Part shown: in pieces, positions 51,838 through 63,236 of the stretch
Layout of the letters: the number at the start of each line of letters is the position of its first letter
Position numbering within the stretch: position 1 is the first letter of the stretch
From: Paracoccus marinaquae
GTDB taxonomy: Bacteria > Pseudomonadota > Alphaproteobacteria > Rhodobacterales > Rhodobacteraceae
Reading direction: 5' to 3'
Assembly (NCBI RefSeq): GCF_018860165.1
Contig: NZ_JAHKNG010000003.1
Coordinates: 62,001 to 126,000, forward strand
Length of the DNA: 64,000 nt
Position numbers and translations under genes: made by a program
Notes under the pieces: generated by a model
Databases searched by the model: none
Told to the model about the DNA's origin: nothing
What the model saw: only the letters and a program-made list of their open reading frames with translations

Positions 51838-52944
51838 ATGCCCATCCTCGAAATCGACCATCTGCAGAAATCCTATGGTGACACCCATATCCTGCATGAC
51901 ATCAATGTCAGCATCGACGAGGGCGATTTCCTCGTTCTCGTCGGGCCGTCCGGCTGCGGCAAGTCGACGCTTCTGAACTGCATCGCCGGGCTCGAGCCGA
52001 TCACCGGCGGCACGATCCGCATCGGCGGGCGCGACGTGACCGGGGTCAGCCCCAAGGATCGCGACATCGCCATGGTGTTCCAGTCCTATGCGCTCTACCC
52101 GACCATGAGCGTGGCCCGGAACATCACCTTCGGCATGCAGGTGCGCGGCGTGGACAAGGCCACGCAGGCGGCCAAGCTGGCCGAGGTCGCGCGCCAGTTG
52201 CAGATCGAGCCGCTGCTGAACCGCAAGCCGGGGCAGTTGTCGGGCGGCCAGCGGCAGCGGGTGGCGATGGGCCGGGCGCTGGTCCGCGACCCGCGGCTGT
52301 TCCTGTTCGACGAACCGCTGTCGAACCTCGATGCCAAGCTGCGGGTCAGCATGCGCACCGAGATCAAGAAGCTGCATCAGGATCTGAACGCCTCGATCGT
52401 CTATGTCACCCACGACCAGATCGAGGCGATGACGCTGGCCACCCGGATCGTGGTGATGAAGGGCGGCGTGATCCAGCAGATCGGGACGCCGGCCGAGATC
52501 TACAACCGCCCCGCCAACATGTTCGTGGCCGACTTCATGGGCAGCCCGGCGATGAACCTGATCCCGGCCCGCGCCCGGACCGAGGACGGCGCCACGCGCA
52601 TCGAGATCGACCGCGACAGCGGTGGTCCGCTGGTCATCACCGACCCGGTGGCGCGGCAATTGCCGGCCGAAATCGTGCTGGGCGTCCGCCCCGAGGATAT
52701 CCATGAGGCGACCGGTCAGGCGCATCTGCCGGGCCACGCGCCCGAGGCCGGCGGCGAGGTGCTGATCGATGTGGTCGAGCCTGCCGGTGCCGACACCTTT
52801 GCCGTCACCCATCTGGGCGGCACGCCGGTCACCGCCCGGCTGCGCGCCGAAAGCGCCGTCCGGCCGAAGCAGATGTTCCCGCTGGCCTTTGACCTCTCGA
52901 AGGTCTCATACTTCTCGCCGCAGGATGGTCTGCGGCTGAACTAG
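51838..52944 (+). CDS. gtsD: Sugar ABC transporter ATP-binding protein (MsmK/UgpC-like)
   Basis: 368-residue ATPase. Walker A is GPSGCGKST (about residues 37-45), Q-loop MVFQSYALYPTMSV, signature LSGGQRQRVAMGRALVRDP, Walker B LFLFDEPLSNLD and H-loop VYVTHDQIEAMTLA. The C-terminal ~130 residues form the TOBE/OB-type regulatory domain (VLGVRPEDIHEA). It starts 4 bp after the gtsC stop and energises the gtsBC permease. ATPases of this type sometimes serve several sugar importers. Confidence 0.93.
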   Translation: MPILEIDHLQKSYGDTHILHDINVSIDEGDFLVLVGPSGCGKSTLLNCIAGLEPITGGTIRIGGRDVTGVSPKDRDIAMVFQSYALYPTMSVARNITFGMQVRGVDKATQAAKLAEVARQLQIEPLLNRKPGQLSGGQRQRVAMGRALVRDPRLFLFDEPLSNLDAKLRVSMRTEIKKLHQDLNASIVYVTHDQIEAMTLATRIVVMKGGVIQQIGTPAEIYNRPANMFVADFMGSPAMNLIPARARTEDGATRIEIDRDSGGPLVITDPVARQLPAEIVLGVRPEDIHEATGQAHLPGHAPEAGGEVLIDVVEPAGADTFAVTHLGGTPVTARLRAESAVRPKQMFPLAFDLSKVSYFSPQDGLRLN

Positions 52945-52957
52945 GCGAGGTGACGGA

Positions 52958-53884
52958 ATGGCGATGCTTCTGGGGGATGTGGGCGGGACCAATGCCCGGA
53001 TGGCGATCGCGCGCAACGGGGTGATCGACGGCCAGACGGTCACCCGCTTTCGCGGCGACGATTTCGCCAGCTTCGACGATGTCGTGCGCCGCTTCCTGCA
53101 GGAACAGGACCAGCCGCGCATCAGCTCGGTCTGCGTGGCGGTGGCCGGGCCGGTCAGCGGTGGCAGGGCGCAGCTGACCAACCGCGACTGGGATTTTGAC
53201 GAAAGCCGGCTGGCGCGGCTGACCGATGCCGACCATGTGCGGCTGATAAACGATCTGACCGCATTGGGCTATGCCACCCCGGCCCTGCAGGGCGACGGGC
53301 TGGCGGTGCTGCGCAACGCCCCCGACGGGCGCGCCCGCAACGGTCAGGCGCTGGTCGTGGGTCTGGGCACCGGCTTCAATGTCTGCGCCGTCCGGGTGCT
53401 GCCCGGCGGCGCGATCACCGCGATGGAGGCGGAGGAGGGCCATACCAACCTGCCCGCCAATATCTACCTGCGACTGGCCGAACTGCTGGGCGCCGGGACC
53501 GCACGGGAATTCTTCTCGACCGAAGAGACATTCGCCGGGCGGGGGCTGTCGCGCTTTCACGCCGCCCGCACGGGTGCCGCGCCGGTGCGCAGCGAGGAAA
53601 TCGCCCGTGCCGCCGATGCCGGCGAGGCCGCAGCGGCCGCCAGCTATGACATCTTTGCAGAACTGGTGGGGCTGCTCTGCCGTGAACTGGCCCTGCGGTT
53701 CATGCCGCTGGAAGGGCTGTTCCTCGCCGGCAGCGTCGGGCGCAGCATCGCCAGCCGGATCGAGCAGTTCGAGGCGGGTTTCCTTGCCGACCCGTTCATG
53801 CGCCACATTCCCGAGAACACGCCGATCTTCCTGATCCGCGACGACATGGCGGCGCTGCACGGCTGCCTTGCCGCCCTGGCCTGA
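52958..53884 (+). CDS. glk: Glucokinase
   Basis: 308-residue cytoplasmic sugar kinase of the bacterial Glk family that phosphorylates glucose after uptake. The phosphate-binding loop is LLGDVGGTNARMAIARNG at the N-terminus. Other conserved segments are VCVAVAGPVSGGRAQLTNRDW, LINDLTALGYATP, LVVGLGTGFN and MEAEEGHTNLPA. The gene ends the gts operon 13 bp after the ATPase, which supports glucose as the transported sugar. It converges on rhaK with only 8 bp between stop codons. Confidence 0.92.
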   Translation: MAMLLGDVGGTNARMAIARNGVIDGQTVTRFRGDDFASFDDVVRRFLQEQDQPRISSVCVAVAGPVSGGRAQLTNRDWDFDESRLARLTDADHVRLINDLTALGYATPALQGDGLAVLRNAPDGRARNGQALVVGLGTGFNVCAVRVLPGGAITAMEAEEGHTNLPANIYLRLAELLGAGTAREFFSTEETFAGRGLSRFHAARTGAAPVRSEEIARAADAGEAAAAASYDIFAELVGLLCRELALRFMPLEGLFLAGSVGRSIASRIEQFEAGFLADPFMRHIPENTPIFLIRDDMAALHGCLAALA

Positions 53885-53892
53885 TCCGCCGC

Positions 53893-55254
53893 CTATCCTT
53901 GCCCGGCGGCTGCACGCCACTTGGCCGCATAGCCCGCCAGCGCATCCGCATCCGCCGGCCGGGTGACGGCGCTGGTCTGCGGAGGCGTGGAGCGATCCAT
54001 GCACAGCAGCGCCGCCCCGGCCGAGGTTCCGGTGGCGGATTGCGCGACCTCGACCCCCTCGGGGCGAAGGACGGCCAGCATATCGAGGAAATCGGGATTG
54101 CGCGCGAAAGGGCCTTCGACCAGGACCGGCCCGGCCGCGCCGATCAGTCCGAGGCAGGTTTCCGTCATCAGGGCCAGATACCAGGACAGCGCCAGCATCC
54201 GCTGGCCGTCACTTGCGGGGTCTTGGGTCCAGCGCATGCTGCGGCCCTGAAACGGGCCCGATCCCGGGTCGACCGCCGGCAGCAGCATCAGCCCCTGCGC
54301 CAGAATGGCGGCGCGGTCGGCATCGTCGGGGACCGCTTCACGGCCATTGCGGATGATCTCGTATTCGCGCCCGCCCATGAACCGGGCCGAGGGCACCGGC
54401 TCTGCAAGCGCGTTGACATTCACCAGCACGTCGCGCGCGGGATCCAGTGCGGCGGTCTTGCCGCCAACCGCCATGGCCACCACCCATGTCCCGGTCGAGA
54501 CCACGGCGAAGGGCGAAGCACGCCCCAGCAGATAGGGGTAGAGCGAGGCGTTGCTGTCATGGATGCCGACCGCCACCGGGGTTCCGGCGCGCAATCCGGT
54601 CTGCGCGGCAATTGCGGGCAGCAGATGGCCCAGCACCTCATCCGAGCGCCGCGCCGGCGCGATCCGGACTGCAAGGCCAAGCCTGCCGGCCAGCGCGGAA
54701 AACCGCCCCGTCCACGGCTCCCACAGATCGGTATGACAGCCCAGCGAGGTCACGTCCGTCGCCATCTCTCCGGTCAGCCGCCAGCCCCAGTATTGCGGAT
54801 AGGTGACGATATGGGCGATGCGAGCGCCCAGATCGGGCCGGGTTTCCAGCAGCCAGTGAAGCTGCGCCCCCAGATTCAGCCCGGCCGGCAGCCGCGGTGC
54901 CCCGGTCTCGGCAAAGCCGGGTCGGATGGCGTCGTAACCCCTGGCCAGCAGATCGGGGCCTGTATGTTCGTAGTCCAGCATCGGCGCCGCGATGCCTCCG
55001 TCCTGGTCCAGCAGCACCGCCGCCGCGCCATGGGTGGTGACCGAGATCGCGTCGATGCCGTGGCGGGCGTGGAACACGGCCAGATGATGCAGGAAGAACT
55101 GCCAGTGCCCGTCGAGGTCGAAATGGGGATAGGGCGGCCCCGGCAGCGGCCGGTTGGGGCGGGTGACGACCGCGATCTCGGCCAGTGTCTCGCCCTCGAC
55201 CAGCGCCAGCTTGGCATTGGTCTTGCCGATATCGATGACGGCGATGCGGGTCAT
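53893..55254 (-). CDS. rhaK: FGGY-family carbohydrate kinase RhaK (rhamnulokinase)
   Basis: 453-residue kinase of the FGGY family, expected to phosphorylate L-rhamnulose; in R. leguminosarum RhaK is also needed for rhamnose uptake by the ABC system. The N-terminal phosphate loop is [16 protein letters not shown]. The mid-protein substrate and ATP segments include [16 protein letters not shown] and [10 protein letters not shown], with the C-terminal [19 protein letters not shown]. Its ATG overlaps the rhaU stop by 4 bp, and it is the last gene of rhaRSTPQUK. The sequence is far from E. coli RhaB, in line with the alphaproteobacterial kinase. Confidence 0.88.
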   Translation of the reverse strand: MTRIAVIDIGKTNAKLALVEGETLAEIAVVTRPNRPLPGPPYPHFDLDGHWQFFLHHLAVFHARHGIDAISVTTHGAAAVLLDQDGGIAAPMLDYEHTGPDLLARGYDAIRPGFAETGAPRLPAGLNLGAQLHWLLETRPDLGARIAHIVTYPQYWGWRLTGEMATDVTSLGCHTDLWEPWTGRFSALAGRLGLAVRIAPARRSDEVLGHLLPAIAAQTGLRAGTPVAVGIHDSNASLYPYLLGRASPFAVVSTGTWVVAMAVGGKTAALDPARDVLVNVNALAEPVPSARFMGGREYEIIRNGREAVPDDADRAAILAQGLMLLPAVDPGSGPFQGRSMRWTQDPASDGQRMLALSWYLALMTETCLGLIGAAGPVLVEGPFARNPDFLDMLAVLRPEGVEVAQSATGTSAGAALLCMDRSTPPQTSAVTRPADADALAGYAAKWRAAAGQG

Positions 55255-55565
55255 GGCAGGTGAAACATCGGGATCAGCGGCACCGCGACGGGTTCGTTAT
55301 CCGGGTGGGTCGCCATGAGGTCGGCCATATGCGCCCACCAGCGCCGCATCACCGGATGGGCGGGCAGATCGTCCATGCCGTGATCGTCCGTACGCCACAG
55401 AACCCCGAAGAGCGCGTTCGTTTCCGGATCCAGATGGATCGAGTAGTCGCTGACCCCGGCCCTGCGCAGCAGATCGACCAGTTCGGGCCAGATTTCGTCA
55501 TGGCGGCGGCGGTATTCGTCCTGCCTGCCGGGCTTCAGCATCATGCGGAAGGCATATTTCTGCAT
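55251..55565 (-). CDS. rhaU: L-rhamnose mutarotase
   Basis: 104-residue enzyme interconverting alpha and beta anomers of L-rhamnose; the length is the family standard. [20 protein letters not shown] contains the conserved N-terminal strand with the catalytic region, and [18 protein letters not shown] is the diagnostic C-terminal motif. The ATG at 55565 overlaps the rhaQ stop by one base (TGATG); the frame upstream to 55589 is not needed. The stop overlaps rhaK. Its presence is a good marker for rhamnose rather than another deoxy-sugar. Confidence 0.94.
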   Translation of the reverse strand: MQKYAFRMMLKPGRQDEYRRRHDEIWPELVDLLRRAGVSDYSIHLDPETNALFGVLWRTDDHGMDDLPAHPVMRRWWAHMADLMATHPDNEPVAVPLIPMFHLP

Positions 55566-56566
55566 CACCGCCTCCGGATCATGGTCCACAGGCGCGGCAG
55601 GGCGATGACCCCGATCAGCAGCCCGCCCACGATGATCGACATGACGATGCCCGGCACGTTCAACAGGCCCAGCCCGAAGGTCACCAGCCCCATCACCAGC
55701 GCCGCGATCACCACCCCGGGGATCGAGCCCGAGCCGCCAAGGATGCTGATCCCGCCGAGGACGACGATGGTCACCACCTCAAGCTCGAAGCCGGTGGCGA
55801 TGCTGGGCCGGGTCGAGCCGAGCCGCGAGGTCAGGCAGATCGCGGCGATCCCGCTCATCAGCCCGGTCAGCAGGAACAGAATGAACTTCACCCGCTCGAC
55901 CCGGATGCCGGAAAACCGCGCGGCGGTGGCGTTGTTGCCGATGGCATAGACCATGCGGCCGAAATTGGTGCGGTGCAGGACGATGCCGAAGATGACGGCG
56001 GCGATGGCGAAGATCACCAGTTCGACCGTGATCACCCAGAAGACATAGCCCTGTCCGAACCAGGCAAAGCTGGCCGGATAGCCGGTGAAGGCACTGTCGC
56101 CCAGCACGATATAGCTGATGCCGCGGAACAGGCTCATGGTGCCGATGGTGACGACGATTGAGGGCAGGCCGAAACGCGCGACCAGAAGCCCGTTGAAGGC
56201 GCCGCAGGCCAGCCCGGTGCCCAGCCCCAGCAGGACCAGAACCGGCGTCCCGGCGCCGGCCGCCATCGCGAGCCCCATCACCGTGGAACAGAGCGCGATG
56301 GCCGAGCCGACCGACAGGTCGATCTCGCCGGCGACGATCAGCATCGCCATGGCGAAGGCGATCATCGCCTTTTCGGTGAAGTTGAAGGTGGCGTCGCTGA
56401 GGTTCCACGGATCGAGGAAATAGGGCGAGGCCAGCGAATTGGCGATGAAGATGGCGGCGGCCACGATCAGCAGCAGCATCTCCCAGCTTTTCAGGGCGCG
56501 GGCCAGCGGGCTGACCAGCCGGTCGGGGATCTGGCGGCCGGTGGGGGTCACGGTGGCGTCTGTCAT
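55565..56566 (-). CDS. rhaQ: Rhamnose ABC transporter permease RhaQ
   Basis: 333-residue membrane permease of the CUT2 (RbsC-like) class with about ten hydrophobic helices. Conserved features are [19 protein letters not shown] and [20 protein letters not shown], then [18 protein letters not shown] and [18 protein letters not shown]. The start at 56566 overlaps the rhaP stop by 4 bp. It forms the channel with RhaP. A longer open frame extends upstream through rhaP and is an artefact of base composition. Confidence 0.93.
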   Translation of the reverse strand: MTDATVTPTGRQIPDRLVSPLARALKSWEMLLLIVAAAIFIANSLASPYFLDPWNLSDATFNFTEKAMIAFAMAMLIVAGEIDLSVGSAIALCSTVMGLAMAAGAGTPVLVLLGLGTGLACGAFNGLLVARFGLPSIVVTIGTMSLFRGISYIVLGDSAFTGYPASFAWFGQGYVFWVITVELVIFAIAAVIFGIVLHRTNFGRMVYAIGNNATAARFSGIRVERVKFILFLLTGLMSGIAAICLTSRLGSTRPSIATGFELEVVTIVVLGGISILGGSGSIPGVVIAALVMGLVTFGLGLLNVPGIVMSIIVGGLLIGVIALPRLWTMIRRR

Positions 56567-57530
56567 GTCCGGTGCTCCGCCTGTTTCAGGATGATGCGGC
56601 CCGCCTCGCGGTTGGCGCGGGCATTGAAGGCGATGGCGATCAGGATCGCGCTGCCCGAAATGGCCATCTGCCAGAAGGGCGAGATGCCGACGACCGGCAG
56701 GGCGTTCTTGATGATGCCCAGAAACAGCGCGCCCATGACCGCGCCCACGACCGATCCGGCGCCGCCCGCGATGGCGATGCCGCCGATCACGCAGGCCGCG
56801 ACCACGTCCAGCTCGAACCCGCCGGCGATATCGACATAAGCGACGGCATAGCGCGCCACCCACAGATAGCCGGTCAGCCCCGCCAGCGCGCCGGCCAGCA
56901 CGAAGGCGGCGAACTGGGTGCGGCCGACCGAGATGCCGGTATAGACCGCCGCATGGGGGTTGCCGCCGACCGCATAGAAGGCCCGGCCCAGAGGCGTGCG
57001 CAGCATCAGAAGCGCGAAGCCGGCGACGATGGCGATGGCGATCCACGCCATCACCGGCAGCCCGGCGACCACCGTGCGGGGGAAGGCCTTGAAGGCATCG
57101 CTCATCTGATGGGCGTTGATCCAGGCGCCGCCGGTCAGCAGGAAGATCGCGCCGCGATAGATGGTCATGGTGCCCAGCGTGACGACGATCGAGGGGATGC
57201 CCAGCCGCCAGACCAGAAGCCCGTTCACCGCCCCGAGCCCGGCGCCGAGCGCGATCACCGCCAGCAGGATCAGCGGCAGCGGCACGCCCATGCCGTCCAT
57301 CAGTGCCGCGATCATGCCGCAGAGCGCCAGATTGGCGGCCACCGACAGGTCGATGCATTTCGTCAGGATCACCGCCATCTGGCCAAGCGCCAGCAGGATC
57401 AGCGGCGAGGTATCGGTCAGCACCCCGGCCAGATTGCGGGGCGTGATGAAGGCCGGAAAGCGGCTGGCGATCACCGCAAGCAGCGCGACGATGGCCAGTG
57501 CCAGAATGGCCTCGCGCGATTTCAGCAGGC

Positions 57531-57534
<4 letters not shown>
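56563..57534 (-). CDS. rhaP: Rhamnose ABC transporter permease RhaP
   Basis: 323-residue CUT2-class permease, homologous to RhaQ. Features are QMAVILTKCIDLSVAANLAL, GIPSIVVTLGTMTIYRGAIF, AFYAVGGNPHAAVYTGISVG and IGGIAIAGGAGSVVGAVMGA, in the same order as in RbsC-type proteins. The start overlaps the rhaT stop by ATGA. With RhaQ it would form a heterodimeric transmembrane pathway energised by the two-domain ATPase RhaT. Confidence 0.93.
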
Positions 57535-59057
<1,523 letters not shown>

Positions 59058-59080
59058 GGTTGTGATCCTTGGGGGGTGGC

Positions 59081-59106
59081 GGGTCCGGCCCCTGCGGGCC
59101 GGACCC
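59081..59106 (-). terminator. 11-bp stem-loop between rhaS and rhaT
   Basis: GGGTCCGGCCC (59081-59091), loop of four, GGGCCGGACCC (59096-59106): a perfect 11-bp stem, read the same on the minus strand. It lies 10 bp past the rhaS stop. No T-tract follows on the minus strand. It probably protects or partially terminates the rhaS transcript so that the receptor is made in excess. Confidence 0.6.
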
Positions 59107-59115
59107 CGGGACGGC

Positions 59116-60111
59116 TCAGAAGATCGAGCTGAACGCGTCGATATTGCTGGCGTCATAGACGAAGGGATCGGCCATCGCCGCCTCGGTATTGTCGTCCAGC
59201 GTCACCTCGCCCATGCGACCGATGGATATTGTCGCGCCCGGCTCGGCCTTGGCGTCGCCCTTGGCCAGGTGATAGGCGATCATGGTCGCGGAATAGCCCA
59301 GATCGATCGGGTTCCAGATCGCGAAGGACTTGGAGGCGCCGGATTTCACATGGCCCGCCATTTCCGAGGGCAGGCCGAGGCCGGTCACGTTCACCTGCCC
59401 GACCTTGCCGGCATCGGTCACCGCCTGCGCGGCGGCCACGATCCCGACCGAGGTCGGCGCGATGATCGCCTTCAGGTCCGGGTAGGTCTGCATCAGCCCC
59501 TGCGCCTCGCGATAGGACTTGTCGGCCAGATCGTCGCCATAGACCGTGCCCACGACCTTCACGTTCGGGTAGTTGCCGGCGACCTTGTTCATTTCCTCGA
59601 TCCAGGTGTTCTGGTTGGTCGAGGTGGTGGTGGCCGACAGCACCGCGACCTCGCCGCCCTCGGGCAGGTTGTCGGCGGCCAGCTTGATGATCATGTTGCC
59701 GATCAGCGGCGAGGACGAGGGGTTCAGCTGCATCAGCCGTCCTTCGGGGGCGACGCCCGAATCCCAGCTGATGACGGTGATCCCGCGATCCATCGCCTTC
59801 TTCAGCGTCGGCACCAGCGCGTCGGTGTCGTTGGCGCTGACCGCGATGGCATCGACGCGCTGCGCGATCAGGCTGTTGATGACCTCGATCTGGCCCTCGG
59901 CGGTGGTGTCGGTCGGGCCGGTATAGATGACCTCGACCCCGCCCAGTTCCGCGGCGGCCTCCTGCGCGCCCTTGTTGGCGGCCTCGAAGAAGCCGATGCC
60001 AAGCGCCTTCACAACCAGTGCGATGCGCATGTCGTCCTGCGCCTGCGCAGAGCCGGCGATCAGCGCGGTCGCCATGGCGGCAGTGGTCAGGGCCTTGGTC
60101 AGAATGCTCAT
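59116..60111 (-). CDS. rhaS: Rhamnose ABC transporter substrate-binding protein RhaS
   Basis: 331-residue periplasmic receptor of the RbsB-like type. Signal peptide MSILTKALTTAAMATALIAGSAQA-Q. The mature start MRIALVVKALGIGFFEAANKGAQEA and QIEVINSLIAQRVDAIAVSANDTDAL are typical for CUT2 receptors, as is VISWDSGVAPEGRLMQLNPSSSP. AGGGAGGAACAAC precedes the ATG at 60111; the frame to 60144 overlaps rhaR. It binds L-rhamnose and delivers it to RhaPQT. Not the same as E. coli RhaS, a transcription factor. Confidence 0.93.
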   Translation of the reverse strand: MSILTKALTTAAMATALIAGSAQAQDDMRIALVVKALGIGFFEAANKGAQEAAAELGGVEVIYTGPTDTTAEGQIEVINSLIAQRVDAIAVSANDTDALVPTLKKAMDRGITVISWDSGVAPEGRLMQLNPSSSPLIGNMIIKLAADNLPEGGEVAVLSATTTSTNQNTWIEEMNKVAGNYPNVKVVGTVYGDDLADKSYREAQGLMQTYPDLKAIIAPTSVGIVAAAQAVTDAGKVGQVNVTGLGLPSEMAGHVKSGASKSFAIWNPIDLGYSATMIAYHLAKGDAKAEPGATISIGRMGEVTLDDNTEAAMADPFVYDASNIDAFSSIF

Positions 60112-60140
60112 GTTGTTCCTCCCTATGAGCGTCTTGCGCG

Positions 60141-60947
60141 TCACTCCTCGGCGCGCTTCTGGCGGTCCGACGCGGCCACCTCGGCCACGATCAGACGAAT
60201 CTCCGCCGCCTCCAGCATGCTTGCGGCGCGGTCCTCGATCCCGTCATCGGTGATGACGGTGTGAATGCGGGTCAGCGGGCACAGCAGCAGGCTGGAGCGG
60301 CGGCTGAATTTCGAACTGTCGGCCAGCACCACCAGATCGTCGGCCTGGTCGATCAGCTTCTGCTCGGCCTGGACCAGCAGCGGATCGCCCTCCATCAGCC
60401 CCAGAGGCCCGAGGCCGCGGCAGCCCATGAACATGCGCCGGGCGTAGAAATGGTTGCTGCCGTCATCGTCGAAGGGCGACAGGATGATGTTCTGCTCGCG
60501 ATAGATCGCGCCCGCCGGCAGCATCACCGTGTTCCGTGACTGCTTCAGCAGATGTTCGGCGATCGGAAAGCTGTTGGTAAAGACCTGCAGCCGCTTGGTG
60601 GTCAGCGGATGGACCATCTGGAAGGTGGTGGTGCCGCCATTGATGATGATCGCATCGCCATCCTCGCACAGATCGACCGCGGCCTGCGCGATGGCGCGTT
60701 TCTCGGCGATATTGATCGCCTGGCTGACGGCAAAGGGTCGGGCGTTGATGCCGACGAATTGCGGCGGCGCGATGGCCTCGGCCCCGCCGCGGACCCGGCG
60801 CAGCTTCTTGGCGATGTGCAGCTGGGCGATGTCGCGGCGCACCGTCGCCTCGGACACGCCGGTCAGCGCGCAGAGATCGGCCACCGTCACGACGGGGCGT
60901 TCCTGCACGGCCGACAGGATGATCCGGTGGCGTTCGGTCTCCAGCAT
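60141..60947 (-). CDS. rhaR: DeoR-family regulator of the rhamnose locus
   Basis: 268-residue repressor-type regulator. The N-terminal helix-turn-helix spans about residues 6-56 (VVTVADLCALTGVSEATVRRDIAQLH). The C-terminal effector domain (DeoRC, sugar-phosphate isomerase-like) has IIINGGTTTFQMVHPL and VLADSSKFSRRSSLL. GGGAGGGG is upstream of the ATG at 60947. It is the first gene of the minus-strand rha run and faces rhaD across a 186-bp promoter that contains a 13-bp inverted repeat, probably its operator. A rhamnose-derived phosphorylated intermediate is the likely inducer; this is inferred from family behaviour. Confidence 0.92.
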   Translation of the reverse strand: MLETERHRIILSAVQERPVVTVADLCALTGVSEATVRRDIAQLHIAKKLRRVRGGAEAIAPPQFVGINARPFAVSQAINIAEKRAIAQAAVDLCEDGDAIIINGGTTTFQMVHPLTTKRLQVFTNSFPIAEHLLKQSRNTVMLPAGAIYREQNIILSPFDDDGSNHFYARRMFMGCRGLGPLGLMEGDPLLVQAEQKLIDQADDLVVLADSSKFSRRSSLLLCPLTRIHTVITDDGIEDRAASMLEAAEIRLIVAEVAASDRQKRAEE

Positions 60948-60969
60948 TGTCCCCTCCCTGCTTTCAGGC

Positions 60970-61088
60970 AGATTTCCATCATTTCTAATCATTGTCAATC
61001 AATTTCGGGCGCGAATATCCATTCTGCACCTGCATAATGATCGATTATGATTGAAATTGATTGACTTTGGCGTGGATTCGCATGTATC
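60970..61088. promoter_or_regulatory. Divergent rhaR/rhaD promoter with paired operators
   Basis: GTCAATCAATTTC (60994-61006) and GAAATTGATTGAC (61053-61065) are perfect inverted copies 59 bp apart centre to centre. Each arm contains a -35-like hexamer facing outward. Leftward, TTGACA (60998-60993) has AAATCT at 17 bp (60975-60970); rightward, TTGACT (61061-61066) has TGTATC at 16 bp (61083-61088). AT-rich flanks repeat parts of the motif. A DeoR-type repressor on both arms would block both promoters. Confidence 0.65.
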
Positions 61089-61133
61089 CGGTTGCCGAAG
61101 GCCGGGCGCAGCGCCCGCCAGGGGGAGGCTTCA

Positions 61134-63236
61134 ATGACCGCGACCATCACCGCCAATCGCCTTGAAAATCTGTGGGATAACGCCCGCGCCGCATCGATGA
61201 GCGAATCGGAAAAGCTGCTCTATCGCTCGAACCTGCTGGGCTCGGACAAGCGCGTCACCAATTACGGCGGCGGCAATACCTCGGCCAAGGTGATCGAGAC
61301 CGACCCGCTGACCGGCGCGCCGGTCGAGGTGCTGTGGGTCAAGGGATCGGGCGGCGATATCGGCTCGATCAGGATGGACGGATTCGCGACCCTCTACATG
61401 GACAGGCTGCAGGCCCTGAAGGGCAAGTATCGCGGCGTCGCGCATGAGGATGAGATGGTCGGCTATCTGCCGCATTGCACCTTCGCGCTGAACCCGCGCG
61501 CGGCATCCATCGACACGCCCCTGCATGCCTATGTGCCGCGCAAGCATGTCGATCACGTCCATTCGGATGCGATCATCGCCATCGCCGCTTCGGTCAATTC
61601 GCGGGATCTGACGGCCGAGATTTTCGGGGACGAGATCGGCTGGCTGCCTTGGAAGAAGCCGGGCTATGAACTGGGCCTGTGGCTGGAAAAATTCGCGACC
61701 GAGAACCCCGAGGCCAAGGGCTGCGTGCTGGAAAGCCACGGGCTGTTCACATGGGATGACGACGCCAGGGGCTGCTATCTGACGACGCTGGAGATCATCA
61801 ACAAGGCCGCCGCCTGGCTTGAGGCGAAAACCGCCGGCAAGCCCGCCTTTGGCGGCGAAAAGCGCCCGACCCTGCCCGAGGCGCAGCGGCGCGAGGTGGC
61901 GGCACGGCTGATGCCGGTGATCCGTGGCCTGATCTCGAAGGATCGCCACAAGGTCGGCCATTTCGACGATCAGCCCGCCGTGCTGGAATTCGTCGGCTCG
62001 CAGATGCTGGACGATCTGGCACCGCTCGGCACCTCCTGCCCCGACCATTTCCTGCGGACGAAAATCCGCCCGCTGGTCGTCGATTTCGATCCCGCAAACC
62101 CCGATCTGGACGCGACCATCGCCGGGTTGGCCGATGCCGTCGCCGTCTATCGCGACGATTACGCCGCCTATTACGACCGCTGCAAGCATCCCGACAGTCC
62201 GGCCCTGCGCGACCCGAATGCGGTGGTCTATCTGGTCCCGGGCGTCGGCATGATCACCTTCGCGCTGGACAAGGCGACGGCGCGCATCTCGGGTGAGTTC
62301 TATGTCAACGCGATCAATGTGATGCGTGGCGCCTCGGGTGTTTCCACCTATCAGGGCCTGCCCGAGCAGGAGGCCTTTGACATCGAATACTGGCTTCTGG
62401 AAGAGGCCAAGCTGCAGCGCATGCCCAAGCCGAAATCGCTGGCCGGGCGGGTGGCGCTGGTCACCGGCGGCGCGGGCGGCATCGGGGCGGCCACGGCGCA
62501 GAAACTGCTGGCCGAGGGTGCCTGTGTCATGCTGGCCGATATCGACGCCGCGGCGCTGGATGAGGCGCGCGAGGGGCTGGCGGGCCGCCACGGCAAGGAC
62601 GTGGTGCGCAGCGTGCAGATGAATGTCACCGACGAGAATCAGGTGATCGGCGCCTATGCCGATCTGGCGGTGGAATTCGGCGGTATCGACATCGTCGTCT
62701 CGAATGCCGGCATCGCCTCCTCGGCGCCGGTCGAGGACACCTCGCTGGCGCTGTGGAACAAGAACATGGATATCCTGTCCACCGGCTATTTCCTGGTCAG
62801 CCGCGAGGCATTCCGCACCCTGCGGGCGCAGGATATCGGCGGTTCGGTGATCTTCGTCGCCTCGAAAAACGGGCTGGCCGCCAGCCCCAATGCCAGCGCC
62901 TATTGCACCGCGAAGGCCTCCGAAATCCATCTGGCCCGCTGTCTGGCGCTGGAAGGCGCCGAGGCCGGGATCCGGGTCAATGTGGTGAACCCGGATGCGG
63001 TGCTGCGCGGCTCGAAGATCTGGTCGGGCGAATGGCTGGACCAGCGCGCCTCGACCTACAGGACCGACAAGGAGGGGCTTGAGGAGATGTATCGCCAGCG
63101 CTCGATGCTGAAACGCTCGGTCCTGCCCGAGGATATCGCCGAGGGCGCCTATTTCTTCGCCTCCGACCTGTCGGCCAAATCGACCGGCAACATCCTGAAT
63201 GTGGACGCCGGCAACGTCCAGGCTTTCACACGGTGA
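61134..63236 (+). CDS. rhaD: Bifunctional rhamnulose-1-phosphate aldolase / short-chain dehydrogenase
   Basis: 700-residue fusion enzyme that cleaves L-rhamnulose 1-phosphate to dihydroxyacetone phosphate and L-lactaldehyde and oxidises the latter to lactate. The N-terminal class II aldolase domain (about 1-430) has the zinc motif KHVDHVHSDAIIAIA and the phosphate-binding NYGGGNTSAK. The C-terminal SDR domain has the NAD motif VALVTGGAGGIGAATA, the NAG strand (VVSNAGIASS) and the catalytic YCTAK. GGGGGAGGC precedes the ATG at 61134; an ATG-like start at 61092 lacks one. It is divergent from rhaR and translationally coupled to the isomerase gene by a TGATG overlap. Confidence 0.95.
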   Translation: MTATITANRLENLWDNARAASMSESEKLLYRSNLLGSDKRVTNYGGGNTSAKVIETDPLTGAPVEVLWVKGSGGDIGSIRMDGFATLYMDRLQALKGKYRGVAHEDEMVGYLPHCTFALNPRAASIDTPLHAYVPRKHVDHVHSDAIIAIAASVNSRDLTAEIFGDEIGWLPWKKPGYELGLWLEKFATENPEAKGCVLESHGLFTWDDDARGCYLTTLEIINKAAAWLEAKTAGKPAFGGEKRPTLPEAQRREVAARLMPVIRGLISKDRHKVGHFDDQPAVLEFVGSQMLDDLAPLGTSCPDHFLRTKIRPLVVDFDPANPDLDATIAGLADAVAVYRDDYAAYYDRCKHPDSPALRDPNAVVYLVPGVGMITFALDKATARISGEFYVNAINVMRGASGVSTYQGLPEQEAFDIEYWLLEEAKLQRMPKPKSLAGRVALVTGGAGGIGAATAQKLLAEGACVMLADIDAAALDEAREGLAGRHGKDVVRSVQMNVTDENQVIGAYADLAVEFGGIDIVVSNAGIASSAPVEDTSLALWNKNMDILSTGYFLVSREAFRTLRAQDIGGSVIFVASKNGLAASPNASAYCTAKASEIHLARCLALEGAEAGIRVNVVNPDAVLRGSKIWSGEWLDQRASTYRTDKEGLEEMYRQRSMLKRSVLPEDIAEGAYFFASDLSAKSTGNILNVDAGNVQAFTR

